Part shown: in pieces, positions 26,212 to 35,591 of the stretch
Layout: each line of letters starts with the position of its first letter
Numbering within the stretch: position 1 is the stretch's first letter
NCBI RefSeq assembly: GCF_900142225.1
Contig: NZ_FRAD01000007.1
Coordinates: forward strand, 1-64,000
Origin: Hathewaya proteolytica DSM 3090
Lineage (GTDB): Bacteria; Bacillota; Clostridia; Clostridiales; Clostridiaceae
Length of the DNA: 64,000 bases
Reading direction: 5' to 3'
Program-made: the position numbers and the translations under genes
Notes under the pieces: model-generated
The model's input: only the letters and a program-made list of their open reading frames with translations
Database searches by the model: none
Told to the model about the DNA's origin: nothing

Positions 26212-26348
26212 CTTAGTTACCTCCTTAAATTGACATGTGTATTTCACACACCATAAAATAGCTTATTCTCCAAAGGATTAATAAAATCCTTCTTTTTCAC
26301 AATATTTTTTTATATAAAGCTATATAAATAGCAATATAACGACATTCT

Positions 26349-27791
26349 TTATTTTTTTGCTTCTTCCCAAAGTTCATCCATCTGTTCTAAGGTCATAGAT
26401 TTCATATCTATGTTTTTTTCCCTTGCAGCATCCTCAATAAAGCTAAATCTTTTAATAAACTTATCTGTGGTGTGAGATAAGGCTTCTTCAGCATCTATGT
26501 TAAGAAATCTGCACACATTCACAACTGAAAACAGTAAATCACCAACTTCATCTAGTATTCTTGACATATTTTCACAATTATATACCTGAAGCAACTCGTA
26601 AAATTCTTCCTTCACCTTCTCTAAGGCTGGTTCAACACAATTCCAATCAAAGCCAACTTTGGCTGCTTTCTTTTGAACCTTTTCTGCTCTCATAAGAGCA
26701 GGAAGAGTTTTTGCTACATGATTTAATTCATCGGTATAAGTCTTCAATCCTTGTTCTTGCTTTTTTATGCTGTCCCAATTATCTAACACTTTTTCCGTGC
26801 TGTCAAGACTTAAATTGCTAAATACATGTGGATGTCTTTCAATCATCTTTCTACATATTCTATCTGTTACGTCATATATGTTGAAATATCCGTCATCGCT
26901 ACCAATTTGAGAGTGAAATACCACTTGAAAAAGTACGTCCCCAAGTTCTTCAATAAGGGATTCTTCGTCCCTATTTTCTATAGCTTCTATTAGCTCGTAG
27001 CACTCCTCAAGAAGATTTTTCTTAATTGTAAAATGATCTTGTTCTTTATCCCAGGGGCATCCATCGGGCTGTCTAAGCTTTTTCACTATACTCACTAGTT
27101 CATAAAAATCTCCATAGGCTTTTATACCAGCAGGGATATATAAGGATGTAAGATAATCTATATCATCCTGTCTATCTAACTCGTATATCTTGATTTTCCT
27201 TATGCTCTCTTCATCTTTAATACCCGCAGCTCTTACAAAGTATATTTCTTCTTCCTCTTGGTAGTACTCGCATAGGGCAAGCTTTACCTCTGAGGCCATA
27301 AACTTATTGTATACTTGAGTAATGACCACAGCTTCTTTATTGCTTAATTTGCAGTTCCTCGCTTCAAAAGCATCAATAACCCTCAAACCTTGTACTGGAT
27401 CAATGTGAAGAGCTTGCATCATAGCTTCTAGAAAACTTACAGCTGGTAGTATACTATATTTTATATTCTCTGCAGTACAAATGTCAATAAGCAATCTTAC
27501 AGATTTTTCAGCTACCATGGGGTGGCCTGGCACTGCATAAACTATATCTCCTAGTTTTTTCTCTCTGCATATTAAATCTCTAGCAATGGATTGATATACT
27601 TGGTCAAAACTCTCCTTACTTTCATATTCGTCATCATAACAATGAAAATTAATACCCAAGTCTTTTATATAATCCACAGTGGGATGTTTTTCTGTTCTAA
27701 AAAAAATATTTTTGCACTGCTTTAAACAATCTATTGTGCCCATGGTAAGAGATTCTTTATCCCCAGGACCTAGTCCTACTATCTTTATCAT
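26349..27791 (-). CDS. mazG: Fused tetrapyrrole methylase-like / MazG nucleotide pyrophosphohydrolase (YabN)
   Basis: 480 residues. Residues 1 to about 225 resemble the SAM-dependent tetrapyrrole (corrin/porphyrin) methylase fold (MIKIVGLGPGDKESLTMGT, YAVPGHPMVAEKSV). The C-terminal part has two MazG halves. The first carries the catalytic pattern LEECYELIEAI ... EELGDVLFQVVFH, and the second EFYELLQ ... DEVGDLLFSVVNV. This fusion is standard in Firmicutes as YabN. MazG hydrolyses non-canonical NTPs; the methylase half has no established substrate. 16 nt after spoVB. Confidence 0.92.
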   Translation of the reverse strand: MIKIVGLGPGDKESLTMGTIDCLKQCKNIFFRTEKHPTVDYIKDLGINFHCYDDEYESKESFDQVYQSIARDLICREKKLGDIVYAVPGHPMVAEKSVRLLIDICTAENIKYSILPAVSFLEAMMQALHIDPVQGLRVIDAFEARNCKLSNKEAVVITQVYNKFMASEVKLALCEYYQEEEEIYFVRAAGIKDEESIRKIKIYELDRQDDIDYLTSLYIPAGIKAYGDFYELVSIVKKLRQPDGCPWDKEQDHFTIKKNLLEECYELIEAIENRDEESLIEELGDVLFQVVFHSQIGSDDGYFNIYDVTDRICRKMIERHPHVFSNLSLDSTEKVLDNWDSIKKQEQGLKTYTDELNHVAKTLPALMRAEKVQKKAAKVGFDWNCVEPALEKVKEEFYELLQVYNCENMSRILDEVGDLLFSVVNVCRFLNIDAEEALSHTTDKFIKRFSFIEDAAREKNIDMKSMTLEQMDELWEEAKK

Positions 27792-27807
27792 AAATTCCCT
27801 CCATTGT

Positions 27808-29367
27808 TTAAATTCTGTTTCTCATAATTCTTTTCTTTACTTGCTTTAAAGAAACAATATCTAATATAAATATAAATATGCCATAAACTATTATACCCAC
27901 TAATATAGCCCCAATACAAGCAATATTATAACTTTTAATAGTATCTATAAAATATTTGTATGATAATATAACGGCTATACTCATAAAAGTTGCTGCATAC
28001 ATAGGTTTTATTGTAGTCTTATATATACTCACTTTTAAGTCTAACCTCTTTTTAATCAACCTCATATTTAGTATACAAGTTACTATATATCCCACTGTGG
28101 AACCTATGACTGCACCGTATATATTTATGTTAGGGATTGAAGTCAAAACATATGTAAGAACTATTTTGACAGCACACCCCACTGTAAGATTTTTTATAGG
28201 TTCATAAAAATTGTTTGTAGCTTGCAGCACAGTTGTAGTGCATTGAGTCATTACAATAAAGGGAATTGAAATAGCCATGTATTTTAATATCTCATAGCCT
28301 CCCGCATCTCCTCTAAAAATTAAATTTATCACAGGAAATGCTAAAAAAAACAAACCCATAGCTGAAGGTATAGAAATAACACATCCCATTTTTATAGATG
28401 TCTCTATTTTATTTTTTAACTCAGCTTTATTATTTTTTACATAAGCCTCAGCAATTATTGGGACTATAGTAGTACAAACTGCCATAGAAAGTGCCAGTGG
28501 GACGTTGCTTATAGTAGAAGCCTTGCCAGTTAGCTGCCCATACAGTATAGCTGATTCCCTAGTAGTAAGCCCCGCCAAAACAAGCCTGCTAGGCACAATA
28601 ATTGAATCCACAAGACTCATAATAGTTCCTATAACAGAACCAAAGGAAAATGGAACTGCATTTTTTAATATTTTTTTTATTATATGTTTGGACTCCTTTG
28701 TGGACAATGAGGGTTTATCCTTTTCGTATAAATCTATCTTCACACTTTTATTGAATTTTATAAGCAAATACAGCAATCCTATAACAGCTCCAACAAGTGC
28801 ACCAAGTGCCGCCCCCCCTGCTGAATACTCTAATCCCCTATCAATAAATATGTAGGCCAAAGCAACGCCGCCTAAGACCCTTCCAATTTGCTCTAATATT
28901 TGAGATACTGCTGTGGGAGTCATATTATGTAGTCCTTGAAAAAAACCTCTATATACCCCCATAATAACCACAAAAATAGGTGCCATGGCAGTGGCAATCA
29001 AAGCATAGTAGGATCTCATATCCCAGTTTAGATACAATATTATACTTTTAGCAAATATAAGCAAGACAATAGAAAAAAAAGCAGCTATAGGAATCATTAT
29101 ATAAAAACTTCCTCGTACAACTCTTTTCATACCGCATATATCATTGGTCACGCTCATCTCAGATATTATTTTAGAAACAGCTATGGGGATCCCCGAAGAT
29201 ACAGCTATAAATGTCATATACAAGGGATATGACATTTGATAATACCCCATTCCTTCATCTCCAAGAAGAATTTGCATGGGAATTCTGAAAAATAGCCCAA
29301 GAAATCTTGCGAACACTCCAGCCATACCAAGGATTAAAGTTCCTTTAATTAAGGTTTGTTTTTTCAT
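27808..29367 (-). CDS. spoVB: Stage V sporulation protein B, polysaccharide/lipid-II flippase family
   Basis: 519 residues, about 14 TM segments, of the MVF/polysaccharide transporter superfamily, with the SpoVB N-terminus TLIKGTLILGMAGVFARFLGLFFRIPMQILLGDEGMGYYQMSYPLY. In Bacillus it is needed for cortex synthesis. The start is fixed by conservation and an in-frame stop two codons upstream. No Shine-Dalgarno lies within 20 nt; the nearest (GAGAGGTGA, 29414-29422) is separated from the ATG by a strong hairpin. It lies downstream of spoVT and upstream of mazG. Confidence 0.93.
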   Translation of the reverse strand: MKKQTLIKGTLILGMAGVFARFLGLFFRIPMQILLGDEGMGYYQMSYPLYMTFIAVSSGIPIAVSKIISEMSVTNDICGMKRVVRGSFYIMIPIAAFFSIVLLIFAKSIILYLNWDMRSYYALIATAMAPIFVVIMGVYRGFFQGLHNMTPTAVSQILEQIGRVLGGVALAYIFIDRGLEYSAGGAALGALVGAVIGLLYLLIKFNKSVKIDLYEKDKPSLSTKESKHIIKKILKNAVPFSFGSVIGTIMSLVDSIIVPSRLVLAGLTTRESAILYGQLTGKASTISNVPLALSMAVCTTIVPIIAEAYVKNNKAELKNKIETSIKMGCVISIPSAMGLFFLAFPVINLIFRGDAGGYEILKYMAISIPFIVMTQCTTTVLQATNNFYEPIKNLTVGCAVKIVLTYVLTSIPNINIYGAVIGSTVGYIVTCILNMRLIKKRLDLKVSIYKTTIKPMYAATFMSIAVILSYKYFIDTIKSYNIACIGAILVGIIVYGIFIFILDIVSLKQVKKRIMRNRI

Positions 29368-29422
29368 GATTTAGTGGCGGGTTCTAACATATCATCCGTG
29401 GTCCCACCACATTTCACCTCTC
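29368..29422 (-). promoter_or_regulatory. spoVB leader: hairpin between Shine-Dalgarno and start, with T-box-like core
   Basis: On the minus strand GAGAGGTGA (29414-29422) is followed by GTGGTGGG (29403-29410), a 21-nt loop, CCCGCCAC (29374-29381), TAAATC and the spoVB ATG. Folding the 8-bp stem shortens the distance from Shine-Dalgarno to ATG from 47 to 10 nt. The left arm continues as GGTGGGACCACGG, which matches the T-box core GGTGGNACCNCGN. Two tiny reading frames (MWWDHG; MLEPATKS ending in ATGA overlap with spoVB) also lie here. Confidence 0.5.
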
Positions 29423-29541
29423 TTTCATCTAGATTGGATTATTCATTGAATGTAGATTTCAACGATATTTCACCTTATTAAAGTTTATTTCACTTAGTAT
29501 TTTATTATTACAACACATTTGATATTGAAGTCCTACTCCGT

Positions 29542-29573
29542 AAAAAAAGGATACGGAATATAATTCCATACCC
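29542..29573 (-). terminator. Terminator after spoVT
   Basis: GGGTATGGAAT/ATTCCGTATCC with a 3-nt loop, then seven T residues on the minus strand, 10 nt after the stop. Confidence 0.9.
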
Positions 29574-29583
29574 TAAAAATAAA

Positions 29584-30132
29584 CTATTCCATCTGTTTTC
29601 CAAGAAAAGTTGCTGCCGTTTCTCCTAGTTTAACTTGGAGTTCTCCAAAGTTTTCATCCTCAGTTTCAGTGTAAAAAACCACACTGCCAACTGTATCCCC
29701 AGCTGTTATAATAGGAGAAACCACTTGATATTTATATTTTTCCACAGGCTCATCGTGATAAAGCTCTATTACCTTACCAGAACCCTTGCCAAGTATCACC
29801 GTTTTTCTTTCCTCCATAAGGTCTTCCAAATCAGCGCTAATTTTTTTATCTATATACTCTTTTTTAGGAGCTCCTGCCACAGCAATAATGCAATCTTTGT
29901 CAGTAATTATAATATTTCCGCCAGTTGCTTGCTGTAAAGCCTCCACATAATCCTTTGCAAAGTTTCCAAGTTCCTCCATAGGAGAATACTTCTTAAGTAT
30001 TATCTCACCATCTCTATCAGTGAATATTTCTAGAGGATCACCCTCCCTTATCCTAAGGGTCTTTCTTATTTCCTTTGGTATTACCACCCTTCCTAAATCA
30101 TCAATTCGTCTTACAATTCCAGTTGCCTTCAT
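29584..30132 (-). CDS. spoVT: Stage V sporulation protein T, AbrB-family regulator
   Basis: Forespore transcription regulator acting with sigma-G. 182 residues: an N-terminal AbrB-type swapped-hairpin DNA-binding domain (MKATGIVRRIDDLGRVVIPKEIRKTLRIREGDPLEIF), then a C-terminal GAF-like domain from about 55 (NIIITDKDCIIAVAGAPKKEY). Full family length. The Shine-Dalgarno AAAGGAG precedes the ATG. A TGAATA element (30218-30223) upstream resembles a sigma-G -35, but a matching -10 is weak. Its own terminator follows. Confidence 0.96.
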   Translation of the reverse strand: MKATGIVRRIDDLGRVVIPKEIRKTLRIREGDPLEIFTDRDGEIILKKYSPMEELGNFAKDYVEALQQATGGNIIITDKDCIIAVAGAPKKEYIDKKISADLEDLMEERKTVILGKGSGKVIELYHDEPVEKYKYQVVSPIITAGDTVGSVVFYTETEDENFGELQVKLGETAATFLGKQME

Positions 30133-30252
30133 GTCTCATACTCCTTTTCTCTTATGTACATTGAATTAATTACATATCTTTTGCCTATGAAAGTATTATT
30201 TGTCATTTTTATATTTTTATTCAAGTTTGTACTGGTTTTCCAAATTATTTTC

Positions 30253-30285
30253 AAAAATAAAGAGAAGCCATAATGACTTCTCTTT
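30253..30285 (-). terminator. Terminator after the PrsA-like gene
   Basis: AAAGAGAAG/CTTCTCTTT with a 9-nt loop, followed by ATTTTTG on the minus strand, 11 nt after the stop. Confidence 0.85.
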
Positions 30286-30295
30286 ACTCACGCTA

Positions 30296-31327
30296 TTATT
30301 TTAAATTATCCTTGTATACCTTTAAATCTTTTTGCATTTCAGTAATAAATTTCTTTTCCTCTTCAGCATATTTTGCTTGTTTTTCTTCATCTGTAAGCTT
30401 TTTAATAATTTCTTCCTTGACCTCATTGAAAGGCTTTGCAGGAGTATCAATCTTCTCAACTACTTTTATTACATAAAATTTTCCTTCTGACTCTACAGGT
30501 CCCACTATATCTCCTGTTTTTTTAGTTGAGCACTCTGTATAGGGATTTGAATACATAATTTGTTTTGCAGGAATAAAGTCTACCTTACCCTTCTTTTTCT
30601 TAGACTCCTCATCTACACTCTTTTCAGCCACAAGTTTCTCAAAATCTGCTCCCTTATCAAGCTCTGCCTTTACAGCATTGGCATCCTCTTTAGAGTTTAA
30701 AACTATCTGTGATAAATTGTATCCATTCTGTTTCTCTGTGAATTCATCAGGGTTAGCAGCATAGTAAGTCTTTGCCTTATCCTCTCCCACATCCTTCACA
30801 TCTTTGGTGTAATATGCAAACAAGGCATCAAGATTAGCTTGTGCTATTATGTCATCTTTTAGTCTTTCTTTTAAAACTGCCTCTGTGAGTTTTTCTGTTT
30901 CTAAAGCTTTTTTATACTCTTCTTCCGTTTTGAAACTATCCTTAGTTTCTTTGAATTTAGCTTCGCAGGCCTCATCTACCTTACTTAAATCAACTTTAAG
31001 CTTTAACTCTTTAACTTTTTTGTCAATAATCATATTTTTGATTAGGACGTTAGATACATTTTCCCTTGCTAACAGTAATTGCTCTTGGGCTTCCTTCTTT
31101 TTTTCAAAATCTTTTCCATATCTGCTTTCCAATGAATTTCGAAGGTATGTTATTCTAGAATCTATATCACCTCTCAAAACCTTTTTCCCATCAAATTTAA
31201 ATACAACTTGCTTTGCTATTCTTTCAGGCGTTTTTTCTATCATTTTGCAGCCTGTTATGCTAAGTCCCAAGCATAGTGTAAGTACCGCGCTTATAATTTT
31301 TCTGCTTTTCTTCAATTGTTTTCCCAC
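30296..31327 (-). CDS. prsA: PrsA-like peptidyl-prolyl isomerase lipoprotein
   Basis: 343 residues. Signal peptide with lipobox LSITGC (Cys27), so it is anchored on the outer face of the membrane. An N-terminal SurA/PrsA helical region (VLRGDIDSRITYLRNSLESR ... VSNVLIKNMIIDKKVKEL) is followed by a parvulin-type rotamase domain (about 205-295: NLSQIVLNSKEDANAVKAEL ... GDIVGPVESEGKFYVIKVVE). Assists folding of secreted proteins. It lies between mfd and spoVT. Rotamase activity is inferred from family membership. Confidence 0.85.
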   Translation of the reverse strand: MGKQLKKSRKIISAVLTLCLGLSITGCKMIEKTPERIAKQVVFKFDGKKVLRGDIDSRITYLRNSLESRYGKDFEKKKEAQEQLLLARENVSNVLIKNMIIDKKVKELKLKVDLSKVDEACEAKFKETKDSFKTEEEYKKALETEKLTEAVLKERLKDDIIAQANLDALFAYYTKDVKDVGEDKAKTYYAANPDEFTEKQNGYNLSQIVLNSKEDANAVKAELDKGADFEKLVAEKSVDEESKKKKGKVDFIPAKQIMYSNPYTECSTKKTGDIVGPVESEGKFYVIKVVEKIDTPAKPFNEVKEEIIKKLTDEEKQAKYAEEEKKFITEMQKDLKVYKDNLK

Positions 31328-31419
31328 CTTTTCCTAATGATGTACTGTGTACGCAAATTTTTAGTTATTTTAATTTAGTTAAGCTCTTATGCTATATTTT
31401 ATCACATTGATTAGAATAT

Positions 31420-34400
31420 TTAAACATGACATTGTAAATCTGTGAATATTTCTATTAGTTTTGTTAACATTTTTTCTCTTTTCACAGAGTTTATATTGTA
31501 CATCACCACTGGTTTTTCATCCATTTTTATCATTAGCTTGTTTCTGTAATTGTTCATTATCCTATTTATGATGTTTTTACTCAACTTATCTCTGCTAGCA
31601 AATACAAAAAGGATTTTATCGTCATTTTCTTTTATATCACATACTCCCAACTTGTTTGCCAAGCTTTTCATATAAGAGATTTCAATTAAGTTATTTACTT
31701 CCGTTGGAATATCAGAGTATCTGTCTATTAGTTCATCCCTAATATCCTCAACATCCTGAGTTTCGGCAATAGCAGCAATTTTCTTGTATATATCAATTTT
31801 TTGCAATGGTGATGAAACATAGGTATCTGGAATATAAGCATCTATTTTGATTTCAATAGAAGTTTCCATCTTTTCTTCATCTACTTCACCCTTCAATTCT
31901 GCCACAGCTTGCTCTAACATCTTACAGTACAAATCGTAGCCAATGGTAGCCATTTGTCCATGCTGAGCAGAACCCATCATGTTTCCTGCTCCTCTTATTT
32001 CTAAATCTCTCATGGCAATTTTAAATCCAGACCCTAGCTCCGTAAACTCTTTTATTGCCTTCAATCTTTTTTCTGCCACTTCTGTAATAACTTTGTCCTT
32101 CTTATATGTAAAGTAGGCATATGCGATTCTATTAGATCTGCCAACTCTTCCTCTCAGCTGATAAAGTTGTGAAAGCCCCATCTTATCAGCATCATAAATT
32201 ATCATTGTATTACAGTTTTGAATATCTATGCCTGTTTCAATAATGGTAGTGCACAACAATATATCATATTTATTGTCCATAAAATCCACCATTACATTTT
32301 CCAATTCCCTTTCAGTCATCTGGCCGTGCCCTACACCTATCCTGGCCTCGGGTATTAGTTCTTCTAAATAACTCTTCATTTCATGTATATGTTCAACTCT
32401 ATTATAAACAAAGAATACCTGTCCTCCCCTTGATATCTCACGTATAATAGCATCTCTTATCATATGATCGTTAAATTCTACCACATAAGTTTGTATTGGG
32501 AATCTTTCCTCCGGCGGAGTTTCAATAACACTTATATCCCTCACCCCTGTAAGAGACATATGAAGAGTTCTTGGTATAGGCGTCGCGGATAAGGTCAGTA
32601 CATCTACATTTTTCTTTAGCTCTTTGATTTTTTCTTTGTGCTTCACCCCGAAGCGTTGCTCCTCATCAACTATAAGAAGACCAAGATCCTTAAACTTTAC
32701 GTCCTTCTGAAGTATTCTGTGGGTACCTATGATCACATCAAGGCTACCATCACTAAGGTTCTTTAGGGTTTTTTTCTGTTCCAAAGGAGTTCTAAATCTA
32801 CATGCCATGTCTACATTTACAGGAAAACTAGAAAACCTTTTTAGAAAATTGCTATAATGCTGTTTTGCTAATATGGTAGTTGGTACAAGTACCGCAACTT
32901 GTTTTCCATCCATAACAGCCTTAAAGGCAGCCCTTAATGCCACTTCTGTTTTACCATAACCCACATCTCCGCAAAGAAGTCTGTCCATGATTTTTTCGGA
33001 TTCCATATCTCTTTTTATATCTTCTATGGCACTTATTTGATCATCAGTCTCCACATAAGGGAATTCTTCTTCAAACTGCTTCTGCCATACATTGTCACCT
33101 GAATACTTGTAGCCTTTCACCAGGCTTCTCTCTGCATACAATTTTACTAACTCTTCTGCGATTTCCTCTATTGCCTTTTTAGCTTTTTTCTTTGCCTTTG
33201 TCCACTCTATGCTACTTAGTTTATTTACCTTAGGTGTTTTTCCTTCTGAGCCAATATATTTTTGAACAAGATCTAATTGGTACACTGGAACATATAATTT
33301 ATCGCTGCCAGCATATTCGATATCCAAGTAGTCCTTTTTTATACCCTTTATCTCAATTTGCTTTATACCTTTATATACACCTATACCATTGCTCTCATGG
33401 ACCACATAATCCCCTGGCTTCAGTTCTGTAAAACTTTTAATTTTTCCTACACCCTTCTTTGGCTTTTTCTTTACGCTTTTTTTTCTAACCTCTCCAAAGA
33501 AGTCCCTATCAGATACCACTGCCAAATTTAACTCAGGAAATTCATATCCTTTATGTTGTACACCTTCCGTTACTATTACTTCACCCTGGTAAAGCTCCTC
33601 TGCTTTTTCCCTATAAACTGCTTCTATATTCCTCTCTCGAAGGGTATCTATTAGTCTAAGACCTCTACTTTTGCTTCCTGAAAAAATAACTGTTTTATAA
33701 TTAAGCGACTTTTTCTCTTTTATATAATCATATAGTAAATCCAGTTGTCCATTGAACCCATTTAAAGTAATGGCGTTAATACTGATATTTTTAACTGCTT
33801 TAAACTCATTAAGAGGTTTCACAATGCCTTGAAAGGTGATCAATGGCATTTTCTCAATGCTATCAATTACCTTATCTTTCTCTATTATTAAATTTGCCTG
33901 ACCAGTCAATATGTCTCCTCTGTTAATGTAGAGATTGTAGTCATAGTTAAATTGGTTATAGATGGCTTCAAGTCTTCCTACACTTCTCTTGGGCTCGTCA
34001 ACCACCACTAGGACGTCCCCCATGTACTCTAAGAGACTTGATGTTTCTTCATAAAAATATGGCAAATAGCTATCTATGTTTTCAAAGGTGGATTTCTCCC
34101 TCAAAGCTTCTAAGTTCATGTTTGTTATGGTTCTTATCTTCTGAAGTTCCTCTCTCAAATTTTCCTTTTTAAACACCTCTGATATGGATTCCAGCTCTGA
34201 TTCAATTAAATTGATACCCCGCTCTATATTTTCATCATATAAGATAACCTCTTTTGCAGGGAAAATATTCACCACAAATGCCTTATCAGTACTCCTTTGA
34301 GTCTCAGCATTAAACATTCTGATAGAGTCTATTTCATCATCAAATAATTCTATTCTATAAGGCATACTGTTTACTGGTGAAAAAATATCTATTATTCCAC

Positions 34401-34932
34401 CTCTCATAGAAAATTGACCCTTTTGCTCCACAGTAAGAACTCTTTCGTAGCCTATATTTATAAGTCTCTTTATTAGGGCATTTGTTTCCACCACATCCCC
34501 TACTGAAAGCTTAAATACATTATCTTGAAACATATTTATTGGGATAAATCTTCTCGTCACAGCATCCATGGTTGTGACAACTATTTTTTTATTGTCTTCC
34601 AATATTTTTTGCAAAACCTTTAGTCTTTCCCACCTTACATCCCCAGAAATAGCATCTAAGTTGTAAAAACCGATATCATTGCATGGCAAAAAATATGTAT
34701 TGGGAACAAGTATACTAAGATCCTCATACATATTTCTAGCCTCTATATCATTGTGGCACAACACCAGTATTGATTTCTCTGTGCTCTCATAAATGCCCCT
34801 TGTAACGAGGGCACGTGCTGAATCAGATATATCATCTATCTCCACGGGATAGATGTCACTTCTGATACACTTTGTAACCTCTTGAAACGACGAATCCCTT
34901 ATAAGAGGTTCAATTATTCCTTTATATCTCAT
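31420..34932 (-). CDS. mfd: Transcription-repair coupling factor
   Basis: Removes RNA polymerase stalled at lesions and recruits UvrA. About 1170 residues, normal length. A UvrB-like N-terminal module (to about 330) is followed by a CarD-like RNA-polymerase interaction domain (LKPGDYVVHESNGIGVYKGI, about 490-555). The SF2 translocase has Walker A GDVGYGKTEVALRAAFKA, DEEQRFG, SATPIPRTLHMSLTG, and RGRVGRSNR. A C-terminal TRCF (D7) domain ends the protein. ATG 34932 has GAGG 8 nt upstream, preferred to the GTG three codons earlier. It follows pth by 16 nt. Confidence 0.96.
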   Translation of the reverse strand: MRYKGIIEPLIRDSSFQEVTKCIRSDIYPVEIDDISDSARALVTRGIYESTEKSILVLCHNDIEARNMYEDLSILVPNTYFLPCNDIGFYNLDAISGDVRWERLKVLQKILEDNKKIVVTTMDAVTRRFIPINMFQDNVFKLSVGDVVETNALIKRLINIGYERVLTVEQKGQFSMRGGIIDIFSPVNSMPYRIELFDDEIDSIRMFNAETQRSTDKAFVVNIFPAKEVILYDENIERGINLIESELESISEVFKKENLREELQKIRTITNMNLEALREKSTFENIDSYLPYFYEETSSLLEYMGDVLVVVDEPKRSVGRLEAIYNQFNYDYNLYINRGDILTGQANLIIEKDKVIDSIEKMPLITFQGIVKPLNEFKAVKNISINAITLNGFNGQLDLLYDYIKEKKSLNYKTVIFSGSKSRGLRLIDTLRERNIEAVYREKAEELYQGEVIVTEGVQHKGYEFPELNLAVVSDRDFFGEVRKKSVKKKPKKGVGKIKSFTELKPGDYVVHESNGIGVYKGIKQIEIKGIKKDYLDIEYAGSDKLYVPVYQLDLVQKYIGSEGKTPKVNKLSSIEWTKAKKKAKKAIEEIAEELVKLYAERSLVKGYKYSGDNVWQKQFEEEFPYVETDDQISAIEDIKRDMESEKIMDRLLCGDVGYGKTEVALRAAFKAVMDGKQVAVLVPTTILAKQHYSNFLKRFSSFPVNVDMACRFRTPLEQKKTLKNLSDGSLDVIIGTHRILQKDVKFKDLGLLIVDEEQRFGVKHKEKIKELKKNVDVLTLSATPIPRTLHMSLTGVRDISVIETPPEERFPIQTYVVEFNDHMIRDAIIREISRGGQVFFVYNRVEHIHEMKSYLEELIPEARIGVGHGQMTERELENVMVDFMDNKYDILLCTTIIETGIDIQNCNTMIIYDADKMGLSQLYQLRGRVGRSNRIAYAYFTYKKDKVITEVAEKRLKAIKEFTELGSGFKIAMRDLEIRGAGNMMGSAQHGQMATIGYDLYCKMLEQAVAELKGEVDEEKMETSIEIKIDAYIPDTYVSSPLQKIDIYKKIAAIAETQDVEDIRDELIDRYSDIPTEVNNLIEISYMKSLANKLGVCDIKENDDKILFVFASRDKLSKNIINRIMNNYRNKLMIKMDEKPVVMYNINSVKREKMLTKLIEIFTDLQCHV

Positions 34933-34948
34933 AAAACGCACCTCACCA

Positions 34949-35527
34949 TTATATTTCAGCTTTTCTGTAGTCTACACCGTTGTATTGGTTCATGGCTTCT
35001 GTAATTCCTTTTTCAAGAATGCACTGAATAATATCTGGGCATATATTCAATATTTTTTCTACGCAATTTCTATCCTCCTTAGAAAATCTTCCTATAACAT
35101 GGTTTACAAGATTGTCCTTTGGAGCACCTACACCAATTTTTATTCTAAAAAAACTATCGCTGCCAAGCTTTTTTATTATATCCTTTATACCGTTATGCCC
35201 TCCGGCACTTCCTTTTGCCCTAATTCTCACTTTTCCCGGTTCAAGAGTAATATCGTCATACAATATAATAAGATTATTAAAATCAATATGATAATAATCC
35301 ATGGCTAACTTTACACTGTCACCACTAAGGTTCATATAAGTGGAAGGTTTTAAACAAATTATTTTTTCTCCATTTATTCTGCCTTCACCATAGGTACCTT
35401 TAAATTTTTCCCCATTAATTGGTATATTATACCTTTCACTAAAACTTTCTATAGCATCAAAGCCTATATTATGGCGAGTTTTTTCGTATTCCTTTCCAAC
35501 ATTTCCTAATCCCACTATCAAAAACAT
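34949..35527 (-). CDS. pth: Peptidyl-tRNA hydrolase
   Basis: Recycles peptidyl-tRNAs released by ribosomes. 192 residues with GLGNVGKEYEKTRHNIGFDAIE (catalytic His in RHNIGF), CLKPSTYMNLSGDSV, and GSAGGHNGIKDIIKKLGSDSFFRIKIGVG. The Shine-Dalgarno AAGGAGG lies 6 nt before the ATG. Operon with mfd. Confidence 0.97.
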   Translation of the reverse strand: MFLIVGLGNVGKEYEKTRHNIGFDAIESFSERYNIPINGEKFKGTYGEGRINGEKIICLKPSTYMNLSGDSVKLAMDYYHIDFNNLIILYDDITLEPGKVRIRAKGSAGGHNGIKDIIKKLGSDSFFRIKIGVGAPKDNLVNHVIGRFSKEDRNCVEKILNICPDIIQCILEKGITEAMNQYNGVDYRKAEI

Positions 35528-35591
35528 CCAATTCCTCCTTGGTATCTAAATAAGCTTTAGATAAATGTTACTCCATCTAAAGCTTAAAAAG

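Noticed and set aside
30218..30223. Sigma-G promoter of spoVT
   Set aside because: A TGAATA -35 is present, but no convincing CATnnTA -10 stands at 17-18 bp, so it was not listed as a promoter.
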